From: Acidiferrobacteraceae bacterium | Lineage (GTDB): Bacteria > Pseudomonadota > Gammaproteobacteria > Acidiferrobacterales > JAJDNE01 | DNA: 54,032 nucleotides | Assembly: GCA_037388825.1 (NCBI GenBank) | Contig: JARRJV010000002.1 | Coordinates: 1-54,032, forward strand | Reading direction: 5' to 3' | Part shown: positions 38,553-47,444 of the stretch, one piece after another | Layout of the letters: every line of letters starts with the position of its first letter | Position numbering within the stretch: the stretch's first letter is position 1 | Position numbers and translations under genes: made by a program | Notes under the pieces: generated by a model | Seen by the model: the letters and a program-made list of their open reading frames with translations, nothing else | Databases searched by the model: none | What the model was told of the DNA's origin: nothing

Positions 38553-40973
38553 GTGGCGCTGAGCACCAGCGATCAGGACATTATCGCTTCTATCCAATCC
38601 CAGTTGGACGGTCTGCGCAAGACCACCGACGGGGAATTCCTTTATCGTCTGATTGAGCGCGGGCTGAAACGTCGCGATCAGGATTTTGAAGGGGATACCG
38701 GTCAGGCCTTCGTCGCCTTTCTGCACAATATTCTCGGCCGATATGCCGCCACGCCTTCCGGCGATACCGTTACCCGGGTAAAGGTGCGTTTGATTCAACG
38801 CCGTATCGCCTCTCATATGCTGGAGCCGCATCCCGAGGCGGAGGCGGCAGAAGAACTCCCCGTCGAGCCCATCGAGACGCCGGTGGAAGAGATTGTCACC
38901 CGTAAGCCCACCGACCGGGACTCGGCTCCGGACGAGCCGCTGGATTCCGATCCGCTGCAGGCGGCCGTGGACGAACTCCTGGCCGAGTCCGCCGAGATGG
39001 ACGGTACCGATTCACCCTCGGGCAAGATTCAGGAAGAGGTTTCCCGGGCGCAACCAGAGCCGGAACCAGAGCCGGCACCAGAGCCGGCAAGAGATACCGT
39101 ACCGATCGAATCCACGGATCAGGCAGTCGAGGAAGACGAAGACGAAGCCGCGGACGACCTGCTTCGATTCCGGCGCGTGCCAGAGGATGAGAGCGTTCCG
39201 CGTGCCGATCCCAACCGGCCCCTGTTTGCGGACCTCATGGACGAACTGGATCTGGGAATCCCGGACGACGAAACAATCACCCTCGATGCTGAAACGGTGG
39301 AGCCCGATCCGGTAGCGGCCCCCGAGGCAGAATCCGTGAATGAGGAACCACCGGTGCCGGACATGGAGCCAGTCACCGGTGCCTCGTCGCAAACCACCGA
39401 TCCGCCAAAGGAACCGGCACTGGAGCCGGTACCGGCCGAACCCGCACCACCAAAGGCGAAACCGGAACCGGTGGTGGCTCAGGCGAAACCCGGGGTGGAG
39501 AAGGCAGCGAAGCCGGTCGACGCGCCTCGGGCTGCCGATGCTCAGCCGGTGGACAAGGTTCGTGCTGAGGATCGTGAGCCGAAGACCGGGCAGAACCCGG
39601 TCCAGGAGAAGGTCAGCCCACCCGCCCCTCCGGCCGCCGCTGAAACCGCCCGACCCAAGCCTGTAGAGCGGAAGGCCGCTTCCGCGCCAGCACCAAAAGC
39701 GAGCCCGGAGAAAAAGAAGACGGAGGGGAAATCCGCAAGTCCGGAGAAAGGCGAGTCTGTTTCCACAAAGCCGAAACCGGCCGCGGCAAAACCCAAACCG
39801 GCAAGCAAGAAGAAAAAGAGGACAAGCAAGCAGGCAAAGCCGGTGAGTGCGCAAGAACCGAAACAGCCACCCCGGGCCAAACCGAAACAGTCTCTGCAGT
39901 TGCAGGATACTTGGGGGCCCGCGGCCCCCGAGGTGGAAAGCGACGATCCGGATATCGTTGTGGGTGAATCCGCGCCGCCGGCGTGGACCCGCTCGACGGA
40001 ACCCGTACCCCCGGCGGCGGCCTCAAACTCCATTTTCGCCGCACCCCAACCCCTGGCGCCGCCACCGGCAGCGCCCGCGGGGGCAAAGCAGGATCCGGCG
40101 CCGGTAGTGCCTGCGGTTACCAGGGCCGCCGAACCGGCTCCGGCGGCACCGCCGGCAAAGGCGACAGAAGCAGCCGATCCGCGCGATCGGGTGGACAAGT
40201 TGCACGAGACCTTCGCCAACAAGCTCGCCGACAGCATTTCCCGTAGCCGCGAATACCACACCCTGCTGCGCTCCAGTCTGAAGAGGCTGAAGCTTGCCGA
40301 TGGCGCGCGGGACATCGGCGATTTGAAACAGTTGCTGGTCGCGGGGCTGGAGGAACTGCTGCAGGGGAGTGAATCCCTCGGCAAGGATCTGGGTGCGACG
40401 AGCCACTACCTTCGCATCAGCCAGCTGGACCGCGACCTGTTGAAGGACGAACTCACGCGTGTGCGCGACCAGAGCCTGGTCGATGACGTGACCGGCCTGA
40501 ACAACCGTGCCGGTTTCATGCGTCAACTCGAGGCCGAAATCGGGCGTACCAAGCGATATGGATTTTCGCTGTCCGTAGCCGTTCTGCACATGGAGGCCCT
40601 GGCCGAGATTGCCCGGAAAGATGGTAAAGAGGCGGTAAACGAGATCCTGCGTACCTATGCAAAGGAAATACTCTCCAATTTTCGAGGCTACGACTGCGTG
40701 GCACGCATCGGCGAACACCGCTTCGGCATCCTGTTCCCGAATACCCAGAAGGAAGGCGCAATGACTGCCCTGGACAAGGCCCACAAACGGGCGTCATCCA
40801 TGGTGATTCAGCACAAGGGCGCCAGCTTCAAGGTCCCTCCCTTCACCAGCGTTCTGACACTCTACAGCCAGGGCGACAAACCTGACGCGCTGTTGCAACG
40901 GGCCGATGAGGCGTTTGCCCTCGCCAGGGAACAGGACCGCGATCGCATTATCGTTGCCTTGCCCGGGAACTAG
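38553..40973 (+). CDS. Long proline/alanine-rich protein with a degenerate C-terminal GGDEF domain
   Basis: 806 residues from GTG 38553, with GGGAGGG at 38538-38544 as ribosome-binding site. There is no signal peptide or membrane segment. Residues 1-90 are helical, about 90-520 are low-complexity (first Pro/Glu/Asp-rich, then Lys/Pro/Ala-rich with KKKKRTSKQAK), about 545-640 are helical, and about 645-800 are GGDEF-like (DDVTGLNNRAGFMRQLEAEIGRTKRYGFSLSVAVL). The catalytic signature is GEHRF at 720-724 instead of GGDEF, and the LDIDxFK region reads LHMEALAEIA, so it should not make c-di-GMP. I infer a cytoplasmic scaffold or effector. Substrate or partner unknown. Confidence 0.85.
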   Translation: MALSTSDQDIIASIQSQLDGLRKTTDGEFLYRLIERGLKRRDQDFEGDTGQAFVAFLHNILGRYAATPSGDTVTRVKVRLIQRRIASHMLEPHPEAEAAEELPVEPIETPVEEIVTRKPTDRDSAPDEPLDSDPLQAAVDELLAESAEMDGTDSPSGKIQEEVSRAQPEPEPEPAPEPARDTVPIESTDQAVEEDEDEAADDLLRFRRVPEDESVPRADPNRPLFADLMDELDLGIPDDETITLDAETVEPDPVAAPEAESVNEEPPVPDMEPVTGASSQTTDPPKEPALEPVPAEPAPPKAKPEPVVAQAKPGVEKAAKPVDAPRAADAQPVDKVRAEDREPKTGQNPVQEKVSPPAPPAAAETARPKPVERKAASAPAPKASPEKKKTEGKSASPEKGESVSTKPKPAAAKPKPASKKKKRTSKQAKPVSAQEPKQPPRAKPKQSLQLQDTWGPAAPEVESDDPDIVVGESAPPAWTRSTEPVPPAAASNSIFAAPQPLAPPPAAPAGAKQDPAPVVPAVTRAAEPAPAAPPAKATEAADPRDRVDKLHETFANKLADSISRSREYHTLLRSSLKRLKLADGARDIGDLKQLLVAGLEELLQGSESLGKDLGATSHYLRISQLDRDLLKDELTRVRDQSLVDDVTGLNNRAGFMRQLEAEIGRTKRYGFSLSVAVLHMEALAEIARKDGKEAVNEILRTYAKEILSNFRGYDCVARIGEHRFGILFPNTQKEGAMTALDKAHKRASSMVIQHKGASFKVPPFTSVLTLYSQGDKPDALLQRADEAFALAREQDRDRIIVALPGN
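39054..39089 (+). repeat. Three tandem 12-base repeats encoding Pro-Glu-Pro-Glu/Ala
   Basis: CCAGAGCCGGAA at 39054-39065, then CCAGAGCCGGCA twice (39066-39077 and 39078-39089), inside the linker of the degenerate GGDEF gene. Each copy adds four residues, so copy number can change without a frameshift. Confidence 0.85.
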
Positions 40974-41062
40974 CGGCAGACATGCGGTTGAATTCCGGAC
41001 GGCGTGATGTGAAGATTGGGCCGGTCGAAATTCCTGCAATGTTGTTTCCCCGGAGTATTCTC

Positions 41063-41605
41063 ATGCGACGCCTCCTGCTTTCCGCCGCGTTCCTGGTTAT
41101 GATTCCCGTCGCCCGCGCCGACGGTCTCGATATCTTCCTCAACAACGATGTGGTCAGTGTGGATTACCTGACGAGCTATCGTGGCGCTGACATCAACGCG
41201 GGCTTTATGTTTAACAAGAGCAGCGATTGGGTCGCGAACGCGGGCCTGCTTGTATTAGGACGGGAATACGGGCGGAATTCAAAGGTCGAAGGCGGTTTTG
41301 GCGGCAAGCTGTTTCTGGCCAACGTCGGGGGTAGCACGGTCACCGCGCTCGGGATCGGCGGCCAGGCGATCTGGTTTCCCCGATCCTCCAGGTTTGGTGT
41401 CGGCGGCTATGGCTACTACGCACCGGACATCACCACCGGCGGCGGGCGCAGTTTCCTTCAGCTCGGTGCGCGCGCCGAATTTCAGTTGATGGAAACCGCA
41501 AGCATCTATGTCGGTTTCCAGAATGTCACGGTGGAGCCGGGCACGTCCGGCGGGCGCGTCACCCTGGACGACGGAATCCATCTCGGGGTTAATCTGCGTT
41601 TCTGA
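41063..41605 (+). CDS. YfaZ family outer-membrane protein
   Basis: 180 residues from ATG 41063, preceded by CGGAG with good spacing. Signal peptide MRRLLLSAAFLVMIPVARA, then glycine- and aromatic-rich beta strands (DGLDIFLNNDVVSVDYL, GGQAIWFPRSSRFGVGGYGYYAPDIT) ending in F, as in beta-barrels (LGVNLRF). YfaZ proteins are small predicted porins of unknown substrate. The longer frame from 40982 is rejected because it would put 27 untypical residues before the signal peptide. Confidence 0.85.
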   Translation: MRRLLLSAAFLVMIPVARADGLDIFLNNDVVSVDYLTSYRGADINAGFMFNKSSDWVANAGLLVLGREYGRNSKVEGGFGGKLFLANVGGSTVTALGIGGQAIWFPRSSRFGVGGYGYYAPDITTGGGRSFLQLGARAEFQLMETASIYVGFQNVTVEPGTSGGRVTLDDGIHLGVNLRF

Positions 41606-41628
41606 GTCCGACGATACCGTGGCTCCAG

Positions 41629-42342
41629 ATGCAGTTCGCTAGTCCCCTGCTGCCGGCACGCCTGATCCGGCGATACAAGCGCTTCCTCGCGGACGTCGAG
41701 TTCGACGACGGTCGTATCACGACGGTTCACACCCCAAATACGGGTTCCATGCTCGGATGCCAGACCCCGGGCAGTCGCGTGTGGTTGCGCGAGGTCGCCA
41801 CGCCCGGCCGCAAATATCCCCTGTCCTGGGAACTGGTCGAGGTCGAAGGCGCCACTCTGGTTGGTTTGAACACGGCCCTGCCGCCGCGACTGGTCCAGGA
41901 GGCGATCGAAGGTGGGCGGGTTGGGGAACTACAGGGCTATTCGAGCATCCGGCGGGAAGTCCCCTACGGCCAGGAGCGCAGTCGGATCGACCTGTTGCTG
42001 GAAGGCGAAGGGGATCGAGCGCCGTGCTACGTTGAGGTGAAGAACGTCACGGCGGCCGTCGACGGAGGTATCGCGCTGTTTCCCGACGCGGTCAGCGACC
42101 GTGCCAGCAAGCACCTGCGCGAATTGATACAGGTCGCCGGCGCCGGCGACCGGGCCGCCATCTTCTTCGTGGTTCAGCGCGGGGATGTTACAGAAGTCCG
42201 CCCGGCGGACGAGATCGATGTGAAATACGGCGAGATGCTGCGCGCGGCGCGGGAGGCAGGCGTGGAGCTGATCGCCTACCGTGCGCGGGTCACTACCCGG
42301 GAAATCGTTCTCGACCGGAGCCTACCCGTGGTCTGCCCCTAG
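41629..42342 (+). CDS. sfsA: SfsA family protein
   Basis: 237 residues: MQFASPLLPARLIRRYKRFLADVEF, then TVHTPNTGSMLGC, the PD-(D/E)XK-like core RIDLLLEG..CYVEVKNVTAA and LFPDAVSDRASKHLREL. These are hallmark SfsA motifs. E. coli SfsA was named for sugar fermentation stimulation and binds DNA; the nuclease-like core suggests a nucleic-acid role, but the true function is unsettled. It is convergent with the chalcone-isomerase gene, 8 bases apart. Confidence 0.95.
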   Translation: MQFASPLLPARLIRRYKRFLADVEFDDGRITTVHTPNTGSMLGCQTPGSRVWLREVATPGRKYPLSWELVEVEGATLVGLNTALPPRLVQEAIEGGRVGELQGYSSIRREVPYGQERSRIDLLLEGEGDRAPCYVEVKNVTAAVDGGIALFPDAVSDRASKHLRELIQVAGAGDRAAIFFVVQRGDVTEVRPADEIDVKYGEMLRAAREAGVELIAYRARVTTREIVLDRSLPVVCP

Positions 42343-42349
42343 ATCGTAT

Positions 42350-42919
42350 CTATTTGCCCAGCATTTCCCGTTTGAGCGAACTGGTGACGGGCTCCTTGCC
42401 GAGCCAGATACGCAGCAAGGCGTCGTTGAAGTCCTTGCCGGCGACGGTGCCCTTGTCCTTGCCGTTGATTGACACGCGCGTCCCGATGCCGGGCTCATAG
42501 TCCAGCAGGACGACATCCCCATGGCGCACTGTCTCAAACAAGCCGTTGAATGCGTCGATGCGCTTGCGAAGTCCTGCCAGTTCCGCCTCGGATGAATTGT
42601 CTGCAAAGCCTTCGTTCCAGGCCTCCACCAGTTTGTCGCGTCCCACTTTCTTGTACACGAAATGCATGAGTACGCGCCGGGGTCCGGTTTGTGCCAACAC
42701 GGATTTCGTGTCGTGCGCCGCCTTAGGCAGGTACAGGCCGCAGACATAAATGTCGAAGAAGAACTTCACGCGCATGCCGGCACCGTTCAGTACGAGGGTT
42801 GTCCCCTTCACGCTTGCATGGTCGGGCAACTCGACACCCGACACGGTTCGCGCGTGAGTGGTCGGGCTGATCGCGGCGAGAGTCAGGGACAGCAGAACAA
42901 CGGCAATGGTCTTGCGCAT
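42350..42919 (-). CDS. Chalcone-isomerase-fold periplasmic protein
   Basis: 189 residues with a signal peptide (MRKTIAVVLLSLTLAAISPTTHA), then TVSGVELPDHASVKGTTLVLNGAGMRVKFFFDIYVCGLYLP, the typical bacterial chalcone-isomerase-like opening, and a GKDFNDALLRIWLG ending. Bacterial members of this family (PF16036) are not flavonoid enzymes and probably bind fatty acids or lipids in the periplasm. A strong AGGAGGAGT ribosome-binding site (42925-42933) fixes the start. It lies downstream of the YbbP-like permease with a 64-base gap. Confidence 0.9.
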   Translation of the reverse strand: MRKTIAVVLLSLTLAAISPTTHARTVSGVELPDHASVKGTTLVLNGAGMRVKFFFDIYVCGLYLPKAAHDTKSVLAQTGPRRVLMHFVYKKVGRDKLVEAWNEGFADNSSEAELAGLRKRIDAFNGLFETVRHGDVVLLDYEPGIGTRVSINGKDKGTVAGKDFNDALLRIWLGKEPVTSSLKREMLGK

Positions 42920-42983
42920 GGCGGACTCCTCCTGTCTTTTGCTCTATTGTTGTCTTCCCGGGAAAGGGGATCAAGCACGTCGC

Positions 42984-45479
42984 CTAGCCCCGACGGAGGA
43001 TGGAAATCGGTGCCAGGCGCACGATGGGTCGGGCACCGGCGGCGCCGGCAAGCCCGACCCCCAGGGCGCCCCCGAGCAATCCCGCCACCAGCGCCAGCAA
43101 GCCGGGCTGGTAGTCGAGGTGAAATACCCTCTCCGCCAGTGTCCATCCGATTGCGGTGGCGGCCACTCCGGCAAGCAGTCCTGCCAGTGCTCCCAGGACG
43201 AGGAACTCGGCAAGAATGCCGCGCAGCAATTGCGCGCGGCTCGCGCCCAGGGTGCGCAGGATCGCGCCCTCATGCATGCGTTCATCCTGGGTCGCCTGGA
43301 TCGCCGCCCACAATACGATTACTCCGGCGGCAAGGGTGAACAGGAATACGAACTCCACCGCGAGGGATACGCGGTCCATGATGCTTCGCACCTTGGCCAT
43401 GATGGCCCCGATCTCGATGACGGTCAGATTGGGAAACCGGTGTACCAGCCGCCCGAGCAGCGCTGAACGATCACTGTCCAGACGGAAGCCGGTGATATAG
43501 CTGGTCGGGTATGGGTCGAGCACCCCGGGCGGTACAACCATGAAGAAGTTCACGCGAAAGGAATCCCAGTTCACTTCGCGCAGGCTGGTTACGGTCAGCT
43601 CCAGGGTTTCGCCCGCGATGGTGTACCGCAGGCGATCCCCAAGGTGAATTCCCAGGGTCTTGGCGATTCCCTTTTCCAGCGACAGTTCCTTTTTGCCCCG
43701 GTCCTGCGGCCGCCACCAGGCCCCGGCGACGATGCGGTTGCCTTTTTGCGGCGTTGCCGCCCAGGACAGGTTCTGTTCGCGCTCGGCCAGGCGGCGAGCG
43801 CGCACTTCCTTATAGTGTTCCGGATCGAGATCTTTGCCGTTGATGGCGACCAGTCGAGCCCGCACCATGGGATAGAGCTGGACGGTTCGAAGCCCGTTGT
43901 CGGCAAAGAACCAATGCACGGCATCCAGTTGCTGTTTCTGGATGTTGATGACGAAATAGTTGGGCGCGTCCGCGGGCAGGCTTGCCCGCCACTGGTTGAG
44001 CAGATCGGTACGAACGATGGCGAGTAGCAGCATCACCGTGATCCCCAGACCGAAGGCAACCACCTGGATAATACTGGTGCGCGTACGTCGCGCGATGTTG
44101 GCGATTCCGAAACGCCAGGCGATGCCAACGCCGCGGCGGCGAACCACGTCGACTGCCCGAACCAGCAACCAGGCGACGAGGGCGAGCGCCGCCAGGGTCG
44201 CCGCGGTGCCAGCCAGCACCCAGGAAGCCAGTTCTGTATTGCGCGTCTGCCACCATAGCAGCGCGATGATGGCGGCGAGTGCGGCGCCATAGACAAGGAG
44301 CGAACGCGCCGGCGGCCCGCCAAGATCGCGTCGCAGGACCCGTGCAGGTGATACCTGTTTGAGCGCCAGGATTGGAGGAAAGCCGAAGCCCAGCAACATG
44401 ACCGCGCCCATGGCGATGCCTGCCACGGCCGGCAGTAGCCCCGGGTTCGGTAGCGTACCCCCAACCAGACCGCCGAGAATGTAGGCCAGCCCGAACTGTG
44501 CCAGATAGCCCAGGGCCGCACCGACGACGCCCGCGCCCAGCGCAAGCCAGAACAGCTGCGCGCCGAACGCAGTCGCGAGAAAGTTCTGTGAGGCGCCCAG
44601 ACAACGCAGCACCGCGGCCGGATCCAGGTGATGCCGTGCATAGCGGCGGGCAGAGATGGCAATGGCGACACCGGCAAGCAGCACACTGACCAGGGCAGCA
44701 AGTCCGAGAAACTCCTCGCCCCGATCCAGCGCCGCGCTGAGTTCCGGGCGGGCATCGTGAATTCCGAGCAGGCGCGTACCGGGTGGCAGACGCGTAGCCA
44801 TCCAGCGACGAAACGCCTGCACGGCTTCCGGTTTGCCGGCCAGCAGCAATCGGTAGCGCAGACGACTGCCTACCTGGACCAGGCCCGTGGATGGGAGGTC
44901 GGAAAGCCGCATCATCAGGCGTGGGGCGATGCTGAAGAAATCACCGCCCCGATCCGGTTCGTAGCTCACCACCTGTCGGATCCGGAAGCGCCGACTTCCC
45001 AAGCCCAGTTGGTCGCCGGGTGCGAGTTGCAGCGATGTCATCAATCGCGCATCCAGCCACACTTCGCCGTCGGCGGGGATTGCGGAGGTGACATGGTCCG
45101 GTGCAAACGGTTCGGGTGCGACCCGGACGTGACCGCGCAGGGGGTAGCCCGGTCCCACGGCCTTGACCTCGGTTAGCCGGGTACGTTCTCCCACGACCAC
45201 GACGCTGGGAAAGGTGACGGTCTCGGCCGTACGCAAACCGAGTCCCCGGGCCCTGGCCCGCCAGGCGACCTTGATCGGATTCGGCGATTCCACAACGATG
45301 TCGGCGGCCAGCAACTCGCTGGCCTGTGCGGCCATGGCGCCGCGCACCCGTTCCGTGAAGAAACCGACGGATGTGGAGGCAGCGACGGCGACTACCACCG
45401 CCAGCGCAACCATGCGCAGTTCGCCGGCACGCCATTCGCGCCAGAGCAGGCGAAGCGAAAACAGCAGGGAACGGTTCAC
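42984..45479 (-). CDS. ybbP: FtsX-like ABC transporter permease (YbbP type)
   Basis: 831 residues with the ten-segment layout of YbbP: TM1 near the N-terminus (RMVALAVVVAVAASTSVGFFTERV), a large periplasmic domain, FtsX block one (about 255-400), further segments, a second periplasmic domain (NYFVINIQKQQLDAVHWFFADNGLRTVQLYPMVRARL) and FtsX block two (about 705-825). This is the MacB/LolC-related export or mechanotransmission class, not an importer. It overlaps ybbA by 4 bases (ATGA). With TesA across the gap it forms the conserved ybbP-ybbA/tesA cluster. Cargo unknown. Confidence 0.94.
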   Translation of the reverse strand: MNRSLLFSLRLLWREWRAGELRMVALAVVVAVAASTSVGFFTERVRGAMAAQASELLAADIVVESPNPIKVAWRARARGLGLRTAETVTFPSVVVVGERTRLTEVKAVGPGYPLRGHVRVAPEPFAPDHVTSAIPADGEVWLDARLMTSLQLAPGDQLGLGSRRFRIRQVVSYEPDRGGDFFSIAPRLMMRLSDLPSTGLVQVGSRLRYRLLLAGKPEAVQAFRRWMATRLPPGTRLLGIHDARPELSAALDRGEEFLGLAALVSVLLAGVAIAISARRYARHHLDPAAVLRCLGASQNFLATAFGAQLFWLALGAGVVGAALGYLAQFGLAYILGGLVGGTLPNPGLLPAVAGIAMGAVMLLGFGFPPILALKQVSPARVLRRDLGGPPARSLLVYGAALAAIIALLWWQTRNTELASWVLAGTAATLAALALVAWLLVRAVDVVRRRGVGIAWRFGIANIARRTRTSIIQVVAFGLGITVMLLLAIVRTDLLNQWRASLPADAPNYFVINIQKQQLDAVHWFFADNGLRTVQLYPMVRARLVAINGKDLDPEHYKEVRARRLAEREQNLSWAATPQKGNRIVAGAWWRPQDRGKKELSLEKGIAKTLGIHLGDRLRYTIAGETLELTVTSLREVNWDSFRVNFFMVVPPGVLDPYPTSYITGFRLDSDRSALLGRLVHRFPNLTVIEIGAIMAKVRSIMDRVSLAVEFVFLFTLAAGVIVLWAAIQATQDERMHEGAILRTLGASRAQLLRGILAEFLVLGALAGLLAGVAATAIGWTLAERVFHLDYQPGLLALVAGLLGGALGVGLAGAAGARPIVRLAPISILRRG

Positions 45480-46162
45480 GAGGCCTTCATTCGGCCGCCG
45501 TCGAGCTCAAGTACGCGACTGCAGCGGCGTGCCAGAGAAACATCATGGGAGACCAGCACCAGGGTTGTGTGGCGTTCGCGATTCAACTCGAACAGCAGGT
45601 CATTGATGGTTGCTCCGGTGCGATGGTCGAGATTGCCCGTGGGTTCATCCGCGAACAGGATCCGCGGTCCCGCGGAAAACGCGCGGGCGATGGCAACGCG
45701 TTGCTGCTCGCCACCGGAAAGCTGGTTTGGGTAGTGTTGCAGCCGATGCTGCAGTCCCACCCGCGTGAGAACCTCCGTGGCGGTGTCACGCGCATCTTCC
45801 ATGCCAGCCAGTTCCAGGGGCAGCATGGTATTTTCCAGCGCCGTCAACGCCGGCAGCAATTGAAAGGACTGGAACACGAAGCCCACGCGCCGCGCACGTA
45901 GTGCCGCCCGCCCGTCTTCGTCGAGGGTAGCGAGGTCCACCCCGTCCAGGTAAACGGACCCGCTGCTCGGGGTGTCCAGACCGGCGAGCAGCCCGAGCAA
46001 TGTGGACTTGCCCGAACCCGAAGGCCCGACGATGGCGACCGATTCGCCTTCTTGAATGGACAGGGTGATATCATCGAGGATAAGCAGTTCGCCCTCGGGG
46101 CTGCGAACCTGTTTGCGCAGTTGATCTGCCTGGACGACCGGGGAGGAAGAGGTTGTGTTCAT
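45476..46162 (-). CDS. ybbA: ABC transporter ATP-binding protein (YbbA/LolD type)
   Basis: 228 residues: Walker A GPSGSGKST, Q-loop FQSFQLLPALTALEN, signature LSGGEQQRVAIARA, Walker B ILFADEPTGNLD and switch His in LVSHD. It powers the YbbP permease. The start codon (46162-46160) shares two bases with the tesA start on the other strand, so promoters for each must lie within the other gene. Confidence 0.95.
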   Translation of the reverse strand: MNTTSSSPVVQADQLRKQVRSPEGELLILDDITLSIQEGESVAIVGPSGSGKSTLLGLLAGLDTPSSGSVYLDGVDLATLDEDGRAALRARRVGFVFQSFQLLPALTALENTMLPLELAGMEDARDTATEVLTRVGLQHRLQHYPNQLSGGEQQRVAIARAFSAGPRILFADEPTGNLDHRTGATINDLLFELNRERHTTLVLVSHDVSLARRCSRVLELDGGRMKAS

Positions 46163-46766
46163 GCTAAGACGTTCGTTCTTGCTCGTTCTGCTGTTGGCCC
46201 CGATGAGCGCATGGGCCGCCAGTGTACTTGTGCTCGGCGACAGCCTGAGCGCGGGTCACGGAATCGATGTGCGTCAGGGCTGGGTGCAGCGGCTGCAACA
46301 GCGCCTGAAACAGGAAGGCTATCCCTACCGCGTGGTGAACGCCAGTATCAGCGGCGATACCTCGGCCGGTGCCCTGGCCCGTCTGCCACGAGCCCTGGAG
46401 ACCTTTCATCCGCGTGTTCTGATCGTGGAGATCGGAGGCAACGACGGTCTACAGGGCCTGTCCCTGGCGCAGCTGGAAGATAATCTTCAGGCCATCGTAC
46501 GCCAGGGGAAACGCGCGGGTGCGCGAATCCTGGTGCTCGGAGTCCGCATACCCCCGAACTATGGTCCCCAGTACACCGGTCGGTTCCATGCAATCTATGG
46601 CGAAATCGCGAAACGTAACCACGTCGCATTGGTACCGTTCTTTCTGGAGGGCGTGGCCGGCCATGCAGAACTGATGCAGACCGATGGCGTTCATCCCCGG
46701 GACGAGGCGCAGCAACGCCTGATGGAGAATGTCTGGAAAGGGCTGAAACCGCTGTTGAAGAACTGA
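46161..46766 (+). CDS. tesA: Arylesterase / acyl-CoA thioesterase I / lysophospholipase L1 (TesA)
   Basis: 201 residues from ATG 46161: signal peptide MLRRSFLLVLLLAPMSAWA and SGNH-hydrolase blocks. Catalytic Ser28 is in LGDSLSAGHG; Gly in SISGDTS, Asn in IEIGGNDG-type VEIGGNDGL, and Asp/His in TDGVHPRDEAQQ complete the set. It is periplasmic and hydrolyses acyl esters and thioesters. A GTG at 46155 in frame is less likely. Divergent from ybbA, a conserved pairing that hints at lipid handling. Confidence 0.95.
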   Translation: MLRRSFLLVLLLAPMSAWAASVLVLGDSLSAGHGIDVRQGWVQRLQQRLKQEGYPYRVVNASISGDTSAGALARLPRALETFHPRVLIVEIGGNDGLQGLSLAQLEDNLQAIVRQGKRAGARILVLGVRIPPNYGPQYTGRFHAIYGEIAKRNHVALVPFFLEGVAGHAELMQTDGVHPRDEAQQRLMENVWKGLKPLLKN

Positions 46767-46784
46767 CGCTCCGGTCCGCTTGCC

Positions 46785-47216
46785 TCAAGCGCCGGATTTG
46801 GATCCTAGCCGGGCGACGGCGTCGCCTTGTTTGGTCAGGGGCTCCAGGGCATCGGCCAGGGTGAGCCGGTCCAGGAAACAATCGATGCGCTGGTCCAGCT
46901 TTATCCATAGCCGGGTGGGAAGGTGGTTCTCGTCGCTCGTGCGCCCGGAGGATGAATCGTGGCCGTAGATCGCACGAACGATTTCCGCAATGGTGATTTG
47001 CTCCGGCGGCCGCGCGAGGCTGAAACCGCCGCCGGGTCCCCGGGTTCCACGCACCAGTTCCTTACGGCGCAGGGCCGAAAACAGCTGTTCCGCGTAGGAA
47101 AGTGAGATTCCATGGCTGGCCGCGAGATCACTGAGTGGAACAGGGCCGAAGCTGTCCTGCATGCCGATCTCAATCAGTGCACTTATTGCGTAGCGGCTTT
47201 TTGTCGATAGTTTCAT
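46785..47216 (-). CDS. Rrf2 family transcriptional regulator without Fe-S cysteines
   Basis: 143 residues from ATG 47216 (MKLSTKSRYAISALIEIGMQ). The winged helix is intact: LSDLAASHGISLSYAEQLFSALRRKELVRGTRGPGGGFSLARP. In IscR and NsrR the following loop carries three cysteines; here it reads AIYGHDSSSGRTSDENHLPTRLW with none, and the only cysteine is in RIDCFLDRLTLADAL. It therefore probably binds no cluster and senses something else, or is constitutive. No isc or suf genes are adjacent. A longer start at 47270 is open but poorly conserved. Confidence 0.9.
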   Translation of the reverse strand: MKLSTKSRYAISALIEIGMQDSFGPVPLSDLAASHGISLSYAEQLFSALRRKELVRGTRGPGGGFSLARPPEQITIAEIVRAIYGHDSSSGRTSDENHLPTRLWIKLDQRIDCFLDRLTLADALEPLTKQGDAVARLGSKSGA

Positions 47217-47444
47217 TCGGTCCACCATCCCAGGGCTGTCCGTCCCTGTTCCGAGTGTTATTGCTTCCATGCGCGATACCGCCGTTAGTACCTTAGTTTT
47301 AATAATGGACTGTTTTTCTCAGGAAAAATACTGCAAAGAAATCAGGGGATAAGGCGGCGCAGGACATCCGGTGGGGCGGATTCCAACTGTGAAATTCAAG
47401 TTATGGAAACGGGTCGCCGGCATCGCTCTCTACCGGCGCGTGGA
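47217..47444. other. Non-coding region upstream of the Rrf2 gene
   Basis: A 228-base gap. The part at 47285-47345 is AT-rich and should hold the Rrf2 promoter, with minus-strand ACTAAGGTACTAA as a possible regulator site, but no convincing hexamer pair is visible. CGCCGG (47415-47420) and CCGGCG (47433-47438) form a short hairpin after the DUF4389 stop, without a T-run. Confidence 0.4.

Noticed and set aside
39000-40180. Overlapping frames of up to 280 residues inside the GGDEF-scaffold linker
   Set aside because: Low-complexity GC-rich DNA is open in all frames; the Cys/Trp/Arg-rich products look random.
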